A DNA stretch of 32,223 nucleotides. Source: Bacteroidota bacterium (GTDB taxonomy: Bacteria; Bacteroidota; Bacteroidia; Chitinophagales; Chitinophagaceae). This document shows, one piece after another, positions 1-9,900 of this stretch; positions within the stretch are counted from its first letter, which is position 1; the number at the start of each line of letters is the position of its first letter. A program made the position numbers and the translations under genes. The notes beneath the pieces are model-generated. The model had not been told where the DNA came from and did no database searches. It worked only from the letters and a program-made list of their open reading frames with translations. The stretch is from the NCBI GenBank assembly GCA_025356235.1, contig JANXUL010000242.1:1-32223 (forward strand), given 5' to 3'.

Positions 1-250
1 CCTTGGCCCCTGATCTCTTGAACCTTGTTGCGGCCCCCGGTTTTGCTGTGGAGGTCTTGGTCCCTGATCTCTTGGTCCTTGCTGCCTTGGCCCTTGGTCT
101 CTTGATCCTTGCTGCGGCCCACGGTTTTGCTGCGGTGGCCTTGGTCCTTGCTGTCTTGGCCCTTGATCTCTTGATCCCTGTTCCCTTGGTCCCTGGTTTC
201 TTGAACCCTGCTGCCTTGAACCTTGTTGCGGCCCCCTGTTTCCACGCTCC
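1..250 (-). repeat. In-frame degenerate 15-bp (5-aa) tandem repeats encoding the Q/G/P/R-rich tail of RicT
   Basis: Reverse-strand translation ...RGNRGPQQGSRQQGSRNQGPREQGSRDQGPRQQGPRPPQQNRGPQQGSRDQGPRQQGPRDQGPRPPQQNRGPQQGSRDQGPR. Confidence 0.9.
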
Positions 251-1371
251 TGGTCACGCCTGCGCCTGTCGTCTTTCTCTAATGTTTTTAAACTGATCTG
301 TCCAACTAAATCCACAAATGCCGGTTCTACTTCTTTGTTCTTACTGTTAACAATTTCTACGGGTTGCAACTCATCCACTTTTTGTCCCTGCTGGTTCAAA
401 CGCTTAATATCTTTCACGCGCTGAATGGTTAATGGGAAATGTTTACTGTTATTAGGCAGTATATACCACATCAGGTTCTTGAAAATATCTTTCTTGATCA
501 GGTGTGCCGTACCCATTGCCGTATCCAATGTTTCCGCATAATCCGGAAAATTTTGTAACGCATCTAAATAGGTATCCAGTTCATAATTCAAACAACATTT
601 CAAACGGCCACACTGCCCACTTAATTTGGTTTGATTGATAGACAGGTTCTGGTAACGGGCAGCAGTAGTATTCACACTTTTAAAATCATTCAGCCAGGTG
701 CTGCAACAGAGCTCACGGCCACAACTGCCGATGCCACCCACTTTCGCGGCTTCCTGGCGGATGCCTATCTGGCGCATCTCCACTTTTACTTTAAAATCGC
801 CGGCATACATTTTTATCAACTCACGAAAATCAACCCGGTCATCGGCGGTATAAAAGAAAGTGCCTTTTTTACCGTCGGCCTGTATCTCCACTTCACTCAG
901 CTTCATCTGTACATTTAATTGGCGGGCAATGGCGCGACTACGCGCCAGAATCTCATTTTCACGGCTTTTGCTGATTTTGAAAGTGTCAATATCCCTGTCG
1001 CTGCTGCGACGGAGGATTTTTTTCATATCCGGACTAAACTCATCCACCCCTTTTTTCTTCAGTTGCATGCGCACCAGTTCACCGGTAAGGCTCACTTCGC
1101 CAACATCAAATCCGCTAACGCCTTCAATGGTAACATAGTCGCCTTTTTCAAAATATTGTAAAGTTGTGTTACGGTAAAAATCTTTACGGCTGCCCTGCTT
1201 GAAACTGATTTCAACCACTTTGCAGGTGCTTTCAGGGTCGCTGAACGGAAGGTTCAGTAACCAGTCGTGTACATTCAAACGGTTACATCCGCCTGTGCTG
1301 CACCCGCCATTGCTTTTACAACCGCCCGGTTTGCCCCCGTCTTTTGATGAACTGCATGATCCACATCCCAT
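1..1371 (-). CDS. ricT: PSP1-domain protein, RicT/YaaT family; C-terminus truncated by window edge
   Basis: Reverse-strand reading from ATG at 1371: MGCGSCSSSKDGGKPGGCKSNGGCSTGGCNRLNVYDWLLNLPF...VVEISFKQGSRKDFYRN...; includes GGIGSCGRELCCSTWL and LSGQCGRLKCCLNYE motifs typical of the PSP1/RicT family; open to base 1. Not in the supplied ORF track. Directly downstream of holB on the same strand. Confidence 0.93.
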   Translation of the reverse strand, partial: MGCGSCSSSKDGGKPGGCKSNGGCSTGGCNRLNVHDWLLNLPFSDPESTCKVVEISFKQGSRKDFYRNTTLQYFEKGDYVTIEGVSGFDVGEVSLTGELVRMQLKKKGVDEFSPDMKKILRRSSDRDIDTFKISKSRENEILARSRAIARQLNVQMKLSEVEIQADGKKGTFFYTADDRVDFRELIKMYAGDFKVKVEMRQIGIRQEAAKVGGIGSCGRELCCSTWLNDFKSVNTTAARYQNLSINQTKLSGQCGRLKCCLNYELDTYLDALQNFPDYAETLDTAMGTAHLIKKDIFKNLMWYILPNNSKHFPLTIQRVKDIKRLNQQGQKVDELQPVEIVNSKNKEVEPAFVDLVGQISLKTLEKDDRRRRDQERGNRGPQQGSRQQGSRNQGPREQGSRDQGPRQQGPRPPQQNRGPQQGSRDQGPRQQGPRDQGPRPPQQNRGPQQGSRDQGPR

Positions 1372-1436
1372 ATCTCAATTGATAAATTGGTTAGAAAAAA
1401 ATAAACTAAAGAGAATGGTTGGGCGGGCTATAGTAC

Positions 1437-1482
1437 TGCTATGATGCTTTGGTTGTGTCACTCACTTCAGCTTCCTGTTCGC
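1437..1482 (-). repeat. Dispersed intergenic motif, copy 1 (core gaagtgagtgacacaac, 1452-1468 minus strand)
   Basis: 17-nt core identical to copies at 20507-20523 (+) and 30897-30913 (-); flanking GAAC-N8 and aaagcatcatag also shared with copy 2. Confidence 0.9.
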
Positions 1483-1661
1483 TGTTGTGCTGTGTAAAGA
1501 AATTATGTGTAATCGTAACCAGCATCGGTGCCTTCAAAATATATTGATAAGCGTATAACAGTTCATGTGCTTTCGTTGGTTTTCTTCATATAGCAAACCA
1601 ATTCCACACGTGCCACTCCAAAAATCCCCCTCACAGCCAACTGCCATTACCCGGCAAAGGC

Positions 1662-2861
1662 TTAACTGACCAAAATTAAGGTTTTGTTCTGAATGATGTG
1701 GTAGAGTTTAATGGTAAGTGCCTGGAACAGCATTTTGGCGTTGGCATTGCGTTCTACGTAGTAAGCGGCCCTGTCAAGTTCTTCAATAATGGCCTGTTGC
1801 TGGCTTACAGAGGCAATTTTATTAAGCCGTTGGGCAAAATCTTTCTCATTATCCCCCAGCATCACCTGTTCAGCTCCCAGCACTTTTATCCGTATGCTTT
1901 GTTCCAGCAGGTGGTTAAAATAGCGTAAAAATTGCTTTTGTTTCTCACGTCCCAGCTTACTGGTTTCTTCTACAAATTTTACCTGTGCAATAGGGCCACC
2001 TTTCAAAGTGGCATTCAGCCAGTCTCTCAAAAGGCTTTGCCAGTCTTCATCGGCATGTTGCAATAATTGCAACGCTTCACGGTAATTACCCTCACAAATA
2101 CCGGCTATCTGCCGGGCAGTATCTGGCGGCACATTAGCACGGGCGGTCAATGCCTGTTCTATTTCACTGTTCTCTAATTGCGGGATTTTTACCAATTGGC
2201 AACGGCTTAAAATGGTAGGCAGAATCTGCTCATCATTTTCTGCCACGAGAATAAATAAGGTATTGGGTGGTGGTTCTTCAATCAGTTTTAATAATTTATT
2301 GCCTTCCTTGCCCAGGTATTCGGGCATCCATAAAAGCAATACTTTGTATTCGCTCTCAAAACTTTTCAGGCTTAATTGGCGGATAATATCGTTGCACTCA
2401 TCTGCCGTAATATTGCCCTGTTTATTTTCTGCACCAATAAACTGCAACCAGTCGTAAACATTCCCATAAGGATAAGATTGAACAAACTCCCGCCATTCAG
2501 CAATATAATCGGTGCTGGTAGGTTTATCGCCCGGTTTTTTCGGAATAACCGGGTATGAAAAATGCAGATCAGGATGTATCAGCTGCCCTGCCCTTTGAAA
2601 AGCAGACTGCGAAGCAATATCGTCCGGATGGATATAGGAAGGGGTAGGTTCTAAAGAAGTCATCCCGCCAAACAAATCCTCCACAACTGGAGAAGGCTGC
2701 GGAAGTGAAACAATGTACTGCGCAAAAGCCATCGCCAATGGTAAAGCCCCACTGCCTTCTTTACCCAGAAAAAGCAAAGCATGGCTAAGGCGGTTTTGTT
2801 CTACCATTTCTGCTAAATGTTGCTTGGTTGCCTGCTGGCCTATCACATCCTTAAATAACAT
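1662..2861 (-). CDS. holB: DNA polymerase III delta' subunit
   Basis: MLFKDVIGQQATKQHLAEMVEQNRLSHALLFLGKEGSG..., later LLKLIEEPPPNTLFILVAEN and LPTILSRCQ; clamp-loader AAA+ motifs; adjacent to ricT as in many bacteria. Confidence 0.94.
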   Translation of the reverse strand: MLFKDVIGQQATKQHLAEMVEQNRLSHALLFLGKEGSGALPLAMAFAQYIVSLPQPSPVVEDLFGGMTSLEPTPSYIHPDDIASQSAFQRAGQLIHPDLHFSYPVIPKKPGDKPTSTDYIAEWREFVQSYPYGNVYDWLQFIGAENKQGNITADECNDIIRQLSLKSFESEYKVLLLWMPEYLGKEGNKLLKLIEEPPPNTLFILVAENDEQILPTILSRCQLVKIPQLENSEIEQALTARANVPPDTARQIAGICEGNYREALQLLQHADEDWQSLLRDWLNATLKGGPIAQVKFVEETSKLGREKQKQFLRYFNHLLEQSIRIKVLGAEQVMLGDNEKDFAQRLNKIASVSQQQAIIEELDRAAYYVERNANAKMLFQALTIKLYHIIQNKTLILVS

Positions 2862-2935
2862 CTCAGATTTTATGGATTTTTTTATGATTTTTCATCAATC
2901 CGTCGGTATCAAAAGTAAAGGATATAAAAAACAAA

Positions 2936-2965
2936 AAGAAGGATGTTTTATTAAACATCCTTCTT
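2936..2965 (-). terminator. Intrinsic terminator-like hairpin, distal copy
   Basis: aagaaggatgttt-tatt-aaacatccttctt, 13-bp perfect stem; on the minus strand followed by a tttttgttttttata U-rich tract. Confidence 0.8.
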
Positions 2966-3070
2966 CAAAAAAATCATGCCCAGATACGTGAAATCAAAAA
3001 TTATTTCACGTGTTTTTTATGATTTCTCATTAATTCTTGGGTATCAAAAACAAAGGGTATAAAAAACAAA

Positions 3071-3100
3071 AAGGAGGATGTTTTATTAAACATCCTCCTT
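3071..3100 (-). terminator. Intrinsic terminator-like hairpin, proximal copy
   Basis: aaggaggatgttt-tatt-aaacatcctcctt, 13-bp perfect stem; minus-strand U-tract tttttgttttttatacc; downstream of the minus-strand gene ending at 3136. Confidence 0.85.
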
Positions 3101-3135
3101 CAAAAAAATCATATCTAAATCCGTGAAATCAGCGA

Positions 3136-3669
3136 TTATTTCAGGTATTTCAAAATCTCTTCACTATCCGGAGTCACTTTACTTGGAAAATAAGCAATCA
3201 TCTTACCATTCTCATCCAATAAAAATTTATTAAAATTCCAGCCAATGGTAGCATCTAAAACGCCATTTTCCGTTTTGCTGGTCAGCCATTTATAAATAGG
3301 CGCAGTATCATCACCCTTAACGCTTACTTTGCTGGCCAATGGAAATTTCACGCCAAACCTTGCTTTACAGAATTCCTGTATCTCATTGTCGGCACCGGGC
3401 TCCTGTGCGCCAAAATTATTGGCAGGAAAACCCACGATCACTAATTTGTCTTTGTATTGCTCATAAACTTTTTCCAATGCTTCGTACTGAGGTGTATAAC
3501 CGCATTTGGAAGCAGTGTTTACCACCAATATTTTCTTCCCTTTGAATTTAGAGAAGTCAATCGTTCCCCCTTCAATGGATTTTACTTTAAAACTGTGTAT
3601 GGTTGGGTCGCCTGGCAAAGTAAATGCGCTTAGCATGCCCACAATGGCAATGGTTAAAAGGTATTTCAT
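3136..3669 (-). CDS. Glutathione peroxidase family protein (Cys-type) with N-terminal signal peptide
   Basis: MKYLLTIAIVGMLSAFTLPGD...FKGKKILVVNTASKCGYTPQYEALEKVYEQY...VIVGFPANNFGAQEPG...WNFNKFLLDENGK: GPx motifs. Confidence 0.96.
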   Translation of the reverse strand: MKYLLTIAIVGMLSAFTLPGDPTIHSFKVKSIEGGTIDFSKFKGKKILVVNTASKCGYTPQYEALEKVYEQYKDKLVIVGFPANNFGAQEPGADNEIQEFCKARFGVKFPLASKVSVKGDDTAPIYKWLTSKTENGVLDATIGWNFNKFLLDENGKMIAYFPSKVTPDSEEILKYLK

Positions 3670-3834
3670 AATTTTTATTTTTAGTAAATAACAGTTAAAT
3701 ATAGAAAAGGTTGGTTATATTTTGGTGAATGGAAAGGTTAAATCGGTGTTTACTTCCTGGGTTCGGTCAATATACTTTGTGTGACCTGGCATAAACCCCG
3801 CTTATCATTTTTAGTTATACCCTGCAACAATCGG

Positions 3835-4536
3835 CTATATCGTGTAAGCTGCTGCTGCGATACTCAACAAGACTCCTTCTGCTTTCAGGATGGTTGAACC
3901 ACAGGCTTCCAGGGTGGCCCCGGTTGTAATTACATCGTCTATAAGTAATATATGCCTGTTTTTTAAGGCGTTTTCATCTGTAAGGGCAAATACCCCGTCC
4001 ATATTCTGCCAGCGGCTGGCCCGGTTCTGGTGGGTTTGGGTTTCTGTAAATTTTATTCGCTCCACTGCGTCTTTTAAAACAGGCTTATGCCAGATTTCCG
4101 CTATCCCTTCACAAATAAGGGCGGCCTGGTTATAGCCGCGTATATGTTCTTTTTTCTTATTCAGTGGCAAGGGCACCAGTACATCTACATCTTTAAACCG
4201 TTGAGTCTTCATTAATGCATAAGCCATCATCCTGCCTAAAAAATAGCCGGCTTCTTTATTGCCCTTATATTTTAATTGAATGAGTAAATGTTGAAGCAAA
4301 GAATCTTTTGTAAAATAATAGGTGGCTGCTGCATGTGTAACCCGAAGCCTCCCATAAAATAATTTTTCAACGGGGTTAGCGGGTGATTGAAAAAAACGGG
4401 TCTCAGGTAAACGATGCAAACACCTTGCACAAAGAAAGTAGGCATCACCAATTATATCTGTACCACATCCCTCACAATTATGCGGATAGAACAGGTGTAA
4501 AAAATTAGCGAGATATTTTTCTGCGGAAAAAACCAT
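3835..4536 (-). CDS. comF: ComF family protein / phosphoribosyltransferase
   Basis: N-terminal CxxC...CxxC zinc motif (HNCEGCGTD...FLCARCLHRLP) and PRPP motif (HILLIDDVITTGATLEACG). Confidence 0.93.
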   Translation of the reverse strand: MVFSAEKYLANFLHLFYPHNCEGCGTDIIGDAYFLCARCLHRLPETRFFQSPANPVEKLFYGRLRVTHAAATYYFTKDSLLQHLLIQLKYKGNKEAGYFLGRMMAYALMKTQRFKDVDVLVPLPLNKKKEHIRGYNQAALICEGIAEIWHKPVLKDAVERIKFTETQTHQNRASRWQNMDGVFALTDENALKNRHILLIDDVITTGATLEACGSTILKAEGVLLSIAAAAYTI

Positions 4537-4597
4537 TCTGCAAATTTCGGAATGGATTTGTTTTGTTTGATTAGGTATTTACCGCAATGGAGGTTAG

Positions 4598-4684
4598 TGG
4601 TTAAAGAGGTTAAAATAGTTAAAAGGGGTTAAAAAAATTAAATAATGTGCGTACCCTTTTTAACTATTTTAACCTCTTTAACCC
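4598..4684. repeat. Long imperfect inverted repeat (32-nt arms, 30/32 matched) in the radA-comF intergenic region
   Basis: Left arm tggttaaagaggttaaaatagttaaaaggggt (4598-4629); right arm accctttttaactattttaacctctttaaccc (4653-4684). Confidence 0.9.
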
Positions 4685-4710
4685 TTCTCGCCAAATTAAC
4701 TTCTCCCTCT

Positions 4711-6081
4711 TCAAAACAATTGCTGATACACTTCATCCACCCTGCTCAATGCAGTTACATTTATCTTATACGCTTTCGGGTCGAAACTTTTTTTATTATA
4801 GCGGGATACAATTATTTTTTCAAAGCCTAATTTCTCGGCTTCGGCAATACGCTGTTCGATCCTGTTTACTGCACGTATCTCTCCGTTCAACCCAACTTCA
4901 CCTGCAAAACAAATATGTGCCGGTAAGGGAACATCTTCATACGATGAAAGCAATGCACAGATCACTGCAAGGTCTATCGAAGGGTCTTCTACTTTAATGC
5001 CGCCGGCAATATTAATAAACACATCTTTCATACCAAACTGGAAACCGCCACGCTTTTCCAATACGGCTAATAATAACTGTAGCCTTCGCAAATCAAAACC
5101 ACTAACAGTTCTTTGTGGCGTGCCATACACACTTTGTGTTACGAGTGCCTGTACTTCTATCAGTAAAGGCCGCATGCCTTCTAATGTAGCAGCAATGGCA
5201 CTTCCGCTCAATTGCTCTTCTCTTTGGGCAATCAAAATTTCTGAGGGATTGGATACGATCCGCATCCCTTCACCTGTCATTTCATAAATACCCAATTCGG
5301 CGGTACTTCCAAAACGATTCTTTAATGTTCTTAAAATTCGGTAAGCGTAATGTCGGTCTCCTTCGAATTGTAAAACGGTATCCACCATATGCTCCAATAT
5401 TTTCGGACCCGCAATCGCACCGTCTTTGGTAATATGACCGATTAAAAAAACAGGGGTATTTGTTTCCTTGGCAAACCGCTGAAATTCTGCAGCACATTCT
5501 CTTATTTGTGAAACACTTCCTGCAGAAGAATCTATCAGGTTAGATTGCAATGTTTGTATAGAGTCTACAATGACTAGTTGCGGCTTTAGTTTTTTTATCT
5601 CCTGGAAAATAGTTTGTGTAGCCGTTTCGGTTAGCAGGTAAAAATTATCATTGGGTATCTTTAAACGGTCTGCCCGCATTTTTATCTGTTGCTCACTTTC
5701 TTCACCGCTTATATATAAGACCCTTAGTTGTTCTATCAATAAACCATTTTGTAAAAACAAAGTGCTTTTGCCAATGCCTGGTTCACCGGCAACCAAAATA
5801 ATACTTCCGGGAACAATGCCGCCACCCAGTACTCTGTTCAGCTCAGGATCTTTGGTTACGATCCTTTTTTCTTTATTACTTACCACGTCACTCAGCGCAA
5901 CTGATTTGGTATTTCTTTTTTCAGGTGTATAGCTGTCCCAGTTTTCTTCTTTGTTATTTCCTTTATCTAAAATTTCTTCGGTAAATGTGTTCCATTCGGC
6001 GCAACCCGGGCACTTGCCCAACCACTTGGCATTTTCATACCCACAGTTACTACAAAAAAAAGCTGTTTTTATCTTGCTCAT
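4711..6081 (-). CDS. radA: DNA repair protein RadA/Sms
   Basis: MSKIKTAFFCSNCGYENAKWLGKCPGCAEWNTF zinc finger; GEPGIGKSTLFLQ Walker A; RadA KNRFG motif (LKNRFGST); Lon-like C-terminal domain. Confidence 0.97.
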   Translation of the reverse strand: MSKIKTAFFCSNCGYENAKWLGKCPGCAEWNTFTEEILDKGNNKEENWDSYTPEKRNTKSVALSDVVSNKEKRIVTKDPELNRVLGGGIVPGSIILVAGEPGIGKSTLFLQNGLLIEQLRVLYISGEESEQQIKMRADRLKIPNDNFYLLTETATQTIFQEIKKLKPQLVIVDSIQTLQSNLIDSSAGSVSQIRECAAEFQRFAKETNTPVFLIGHITKDGAIAGPKILEHMVDTVLQFEGDRHYAYRILRTLKNRFGSTAELGIYEMTGEGMRIVSNPSEILIAQREEQLSGSAIAATLEGMRPLLIEVQALVTQSVYGTPQRTVSGFDLRRLQLLLAVLEKRGGFQFGMKDVFINIAGGIKVEDPSIDLAVICALLSSYEDVPLPAHICFAGEVGLNGEIRAVNRIEQRIAEAEKLGFEKIIVSRYNKKSFDPKAYKINVTALSRVDEVYQQLF

Positions 6082-6979
6082 GCCTTAAAGGTAATGGGAG
6101 AAATGAAAGAAAAATAGTGGGCCAATCAGAAGCCGGCAGTTATTTTTTAAATGAATTTTAAACCGTCCTCAGCATAAAACATGTAATGAATTATATGGTA
6201 AATCCAGGTTGATGAATCCGCGGAAACACAGTCTTTACGGCACGTAAAAGGGCCAACATCGCTGTTGACCCTGTTTACTTACTAACCCATTAAATTCTTC
6301 CACTAAATTACAATAATGGGGCACATTCCAAAATTATTTTTTGGCCCTGTGCATAAATTTCCGTTCCCCGACAGGTTTAATTTTAAGCATTTTTTAATAC
6401 ATAAGTAACAGGTCTATTAAAGGGTTTTAAGCATTCTCTATATTACAATACCCATAAGTAGAAAGCACACGCCTTAAAATTGATAAATATCTGATTACAA
6501 ATTAGTTAAAAATAAAAAAATTATTGTATACTAAATATTTATATATATTTTTTCTAACCTGAATCAAGAATCTTCTCCTATTTATTAGTGATTAACTATA
6601 TTAGTTGTAGGGTTTTCTACAGCAGGCAGTTAAAAAAACATTTACAGGCTAATTCGGTAAAATCAGTTTCTGGATCGGCGAATTTCAATTAGCTTTTTTA
6701 ATTATTTCTTAAGTCGAAAACAGTGTTTTTTTGTTGAAGACCCATAGTTGCTGCTAAAAAAATATTCAAGGACTGTAAAAGCATTGTGATTGTTCATTTA
6801 TAAAATATTTTCATATATGATATTGGTCTTTTTTGCGTAAGTTGCAAACGATTGATAAGAATTTCCAACATTAAAAAAAGCTTAAAATTTAACATTTAAA
6901 AAGTTTTATGCGCAGCTTTTACCTTATTTAGGTGGTCAGAATGCCTGATAAACGGCTCACTTCCATAAAAAACAACAAC

Positions 6980-9900
6980 ATGAGAAAAAAACTGCTAATG
7001 AGCGTTTGTGCTTATGCTATGGCCATACTGGTCGGTTTCGCGCAAACATCCACCGTAACTGGTAAGGTTATGGACGACAAAGGGTCTCCCGTACCGGGAG
7101 CAACCGTAATAGAAAAAGGTACTAAAAACGGAGTAAGTGCCGGAAATGATGGTGCTTTTTCTATTAAAGTGAAAAACGGTGCAACGCTTGTTATCTCAGC
7201 TCTGGGATTTGAAAACAAGCAGTTGGCTGCCTCTAATTCTAATTTAATGGTTCAGCTCATTACTGATGTAAGATCATTAAGCGAAGTAGTTGTAACAGGT
7301 GTAGGTGCAGCTACCAGTAAAAAGAAACTGGGAATTGCCGTTGAGTCGGTAAACATTGCCAGCCAAACCAAAGTTACTTCAGGCGATGTGGGCCAGCAAC
7401 TGGTAGGCCAGATTGCAGGAGCACAAATTTCCAGTACTAATGGTAACCCGGGCCAGCCCCTCAACATCCTGTTGCGTGGTATTAATACAATCCAGGGTGG
7501 AACCTCTCCAATGATTCTGCTGGATGGTTTGCAGGTAGGCGCTACCGACCTTAACTCAATAGACGTAAATATCATTGAAAGGGTAGAGGTGGTGCAAGGT
7601 GCTGCTGCAGCTTCATTATATGGTGCACAAGGTGCCAATGGTGTAATCCAGTTATTTACTAAAAAAGCAAAAGCAGGCAAATTAAATATTGATGTAACCA
7701 GCAGTGCCACTACCAATGAGTTATTAAACATTGGTAATGTTCATAAAGCACAATTTCATGCTTTTGCAACTGATGCAAGTAATAATGTAATTAAGGCAAA
7801 TGGTCAACCGCTTATTTTTGACCCTGCCCTTAGTGTTTTTGATGCGAATGTGCAATACAGCGCATTAAGTGCTACCAGTTATGCAGAAAAAGCATACGAT
7901 CAGAATCTGAAATATTATGATCATAATAAAATGTTTTTCCAAAAAGGGTATGTTTTGAATAATTCAGTAACTATTTCAGGTAGCCGTGACAAAGTAGACT
8001 TCCTGTTATCAGCCTCTAACAATAAACAAAACTCAAACTTTAAAGACAATGGGGATTATTCACGTTCTAACCTTACTGGTAAGTTAGGTATAGAATTGGC
8101 TAAGAACCTGAAATTAACCAGCCTTACTCAATTGGTATACACTAAAAATACACTGAACGACCAAACCGGCCGTGGCGTAGTATTTAGCATAAACAATACC
8201 CGCCCATTTGCCAACTATGATTACAAAGATTTAGATGGTAATTATGGCGTTTATTTTGGAGATGCAGCTGGTGTTAACGGTGCCAATCCTAATTACATCA
8301 ATCAGTATACAAGTACTTTGATTAATAAAATTGATCTTATTCAAAGCTTAGACCTGAATTACCGGTTCGCTCGTTACCTGGAATTGGATGCGAAATATAG
8401 TTTGAATGTGCAGAATACGAATACAACGTATCGTTATGAAGACCAGGAATTCAATAAAAATGCAGTTTACAACCAATTCTTTTATAGCAATTACAACCCG
8501 AACTCTGCCGGAGATGGCAGTACTACAGGTGAAATAGATAATTATGTAGAACGTAGAACTTTCCAAAATTTTATTGGAACAGCAACAGTGCGTACTGATT
8601 TTGAAAAAGATTTTCATTTGAAAGTCCCAATCAAAACTACTACTACCGTAGCTTTTGATTATCGCAAGAGCTTGTACAAGCAATTTTCTGCATACGGCTA
8701 TGATGCACCGGGTTACTATCCTTGGAATGCAACCCAAGCAGCTGTGTATAAAGTGTTTTCTGATTATGTAGAGCCATTTATTACATATGGCTTCCTGGCA
8801 AACCAGCGTTTTGAGTGGTCTGATATTGCTGGTGTTGCAGTAGGCGTAAGAAGCGATTATTCATCTGCATTTGGAAGTGGTGCTACTGCACAAACTTTCC
8901 CTAGAGGTGATGCCTTTTTGAATATTTCAAAATTCAAATTCTGGGAAAGTTCAAAAATTTCCAATGTCCTCACTGATTTCAAAATCAGGGCGGCATACGG
9001 AGAAGCAGGTATCCAGCCAGGTGCATTTCAGCGTTTCCCTGTGTTAGGTGCTGCTAACCTTGGTGCAAACAGTGTGTTTAACTTTCCTACTTCCAGCCCT
9101 AATCCAAACCTGGCAGTTGAATTATCGAAAGAAACAGAATATGGCGTTGATTTAGGCTTCAACCTGTTAAAAGGTGCTTGGCTTAGAAATGCCGGCTTAT
9201 CATTTACCTATTGGAAAAGAAATACCGACAATGCTATTTACAGGGTTGATGCTGCACCTTCAACAGGTGTAGGAAGCGTACTGAACAATGCCTTTGGCTT
9301 AGGTTCCAATGGTATACAAGCCTCATTAAACCTGGGTATCCTGTCTAAGAAAGACTTTAGCTGGGATATGACCACCAATTTTTCTAAACAGACTTCTGAG
9401 ATCACCAGTGTAACAGGTGCAGATGTGGTGGTTACTTCGGCGGCAGGTAGTGTAGGTATCACTTTAAAAGCAGGTCAGAAAATTGGCCAGCTGTTTGGTT
9501 ACTTGATTTTGAAAAGCATAGATCAGGTTGATCCAAATACAGGGTTGCCATTTATTGCAAAAGCCAATCAGGGAAATTATGAAGTTGCCTCCAATGGGTA
9601 TGTAGTTGATAAAATTACCAAGCGCCCGGCGAATTCTCCCGGTAAATACAGCTTTGGTGACCCTAATCCAAAGTTCAATATGAGCTTTATCAATAACTTC
9701 AGTTACAAAGGATTCTTGTCGTTAAGTATGCAGTGGGATTGGGTAAATGGCAGTCACTTATACAATCAAACCAAAGGATGGATGTACCGTGACGGGATCT
9801 CTTCTGATTATACAAATCCTATCACCATTGGTGGTGTAACACATGCATATACTGCATTTTATCGTGGTATCTACCAGGCAGGTGCAAATAATGGCACGAA

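Larger units (their letters stand above)
2876..3145. repeat. Two tandem ~135-bp repeat units (2876-3010 and 3011-3145), each with a perfect-stem hairpin
   Basis: Units align at a fixed 135-bp offset (tgatttttcatcaat...ttatttca at 2885-3008; tgatttctcattaat...ttatttca at 3020-3143). The second unit overlaps the last codons and stop of the peroxidase gene. Confidence 0.92.

Noticed and set aside
3-296. 97-aa plus-strand ORF (MAPDLLNLVAAPGF...)
   Set aside because: Antisense reading of the repetitive RicT tail; the minus-strand frame has clear family motifs.
7252-7731. 159-aa minus-strand ORF inside susC, plus other antisense ORFs (8348-8737, 9238-9462, 10915-11178)
   Set aside because: Fully antisense to SusC/SusD coding sequence with no recognisable domain or start context.
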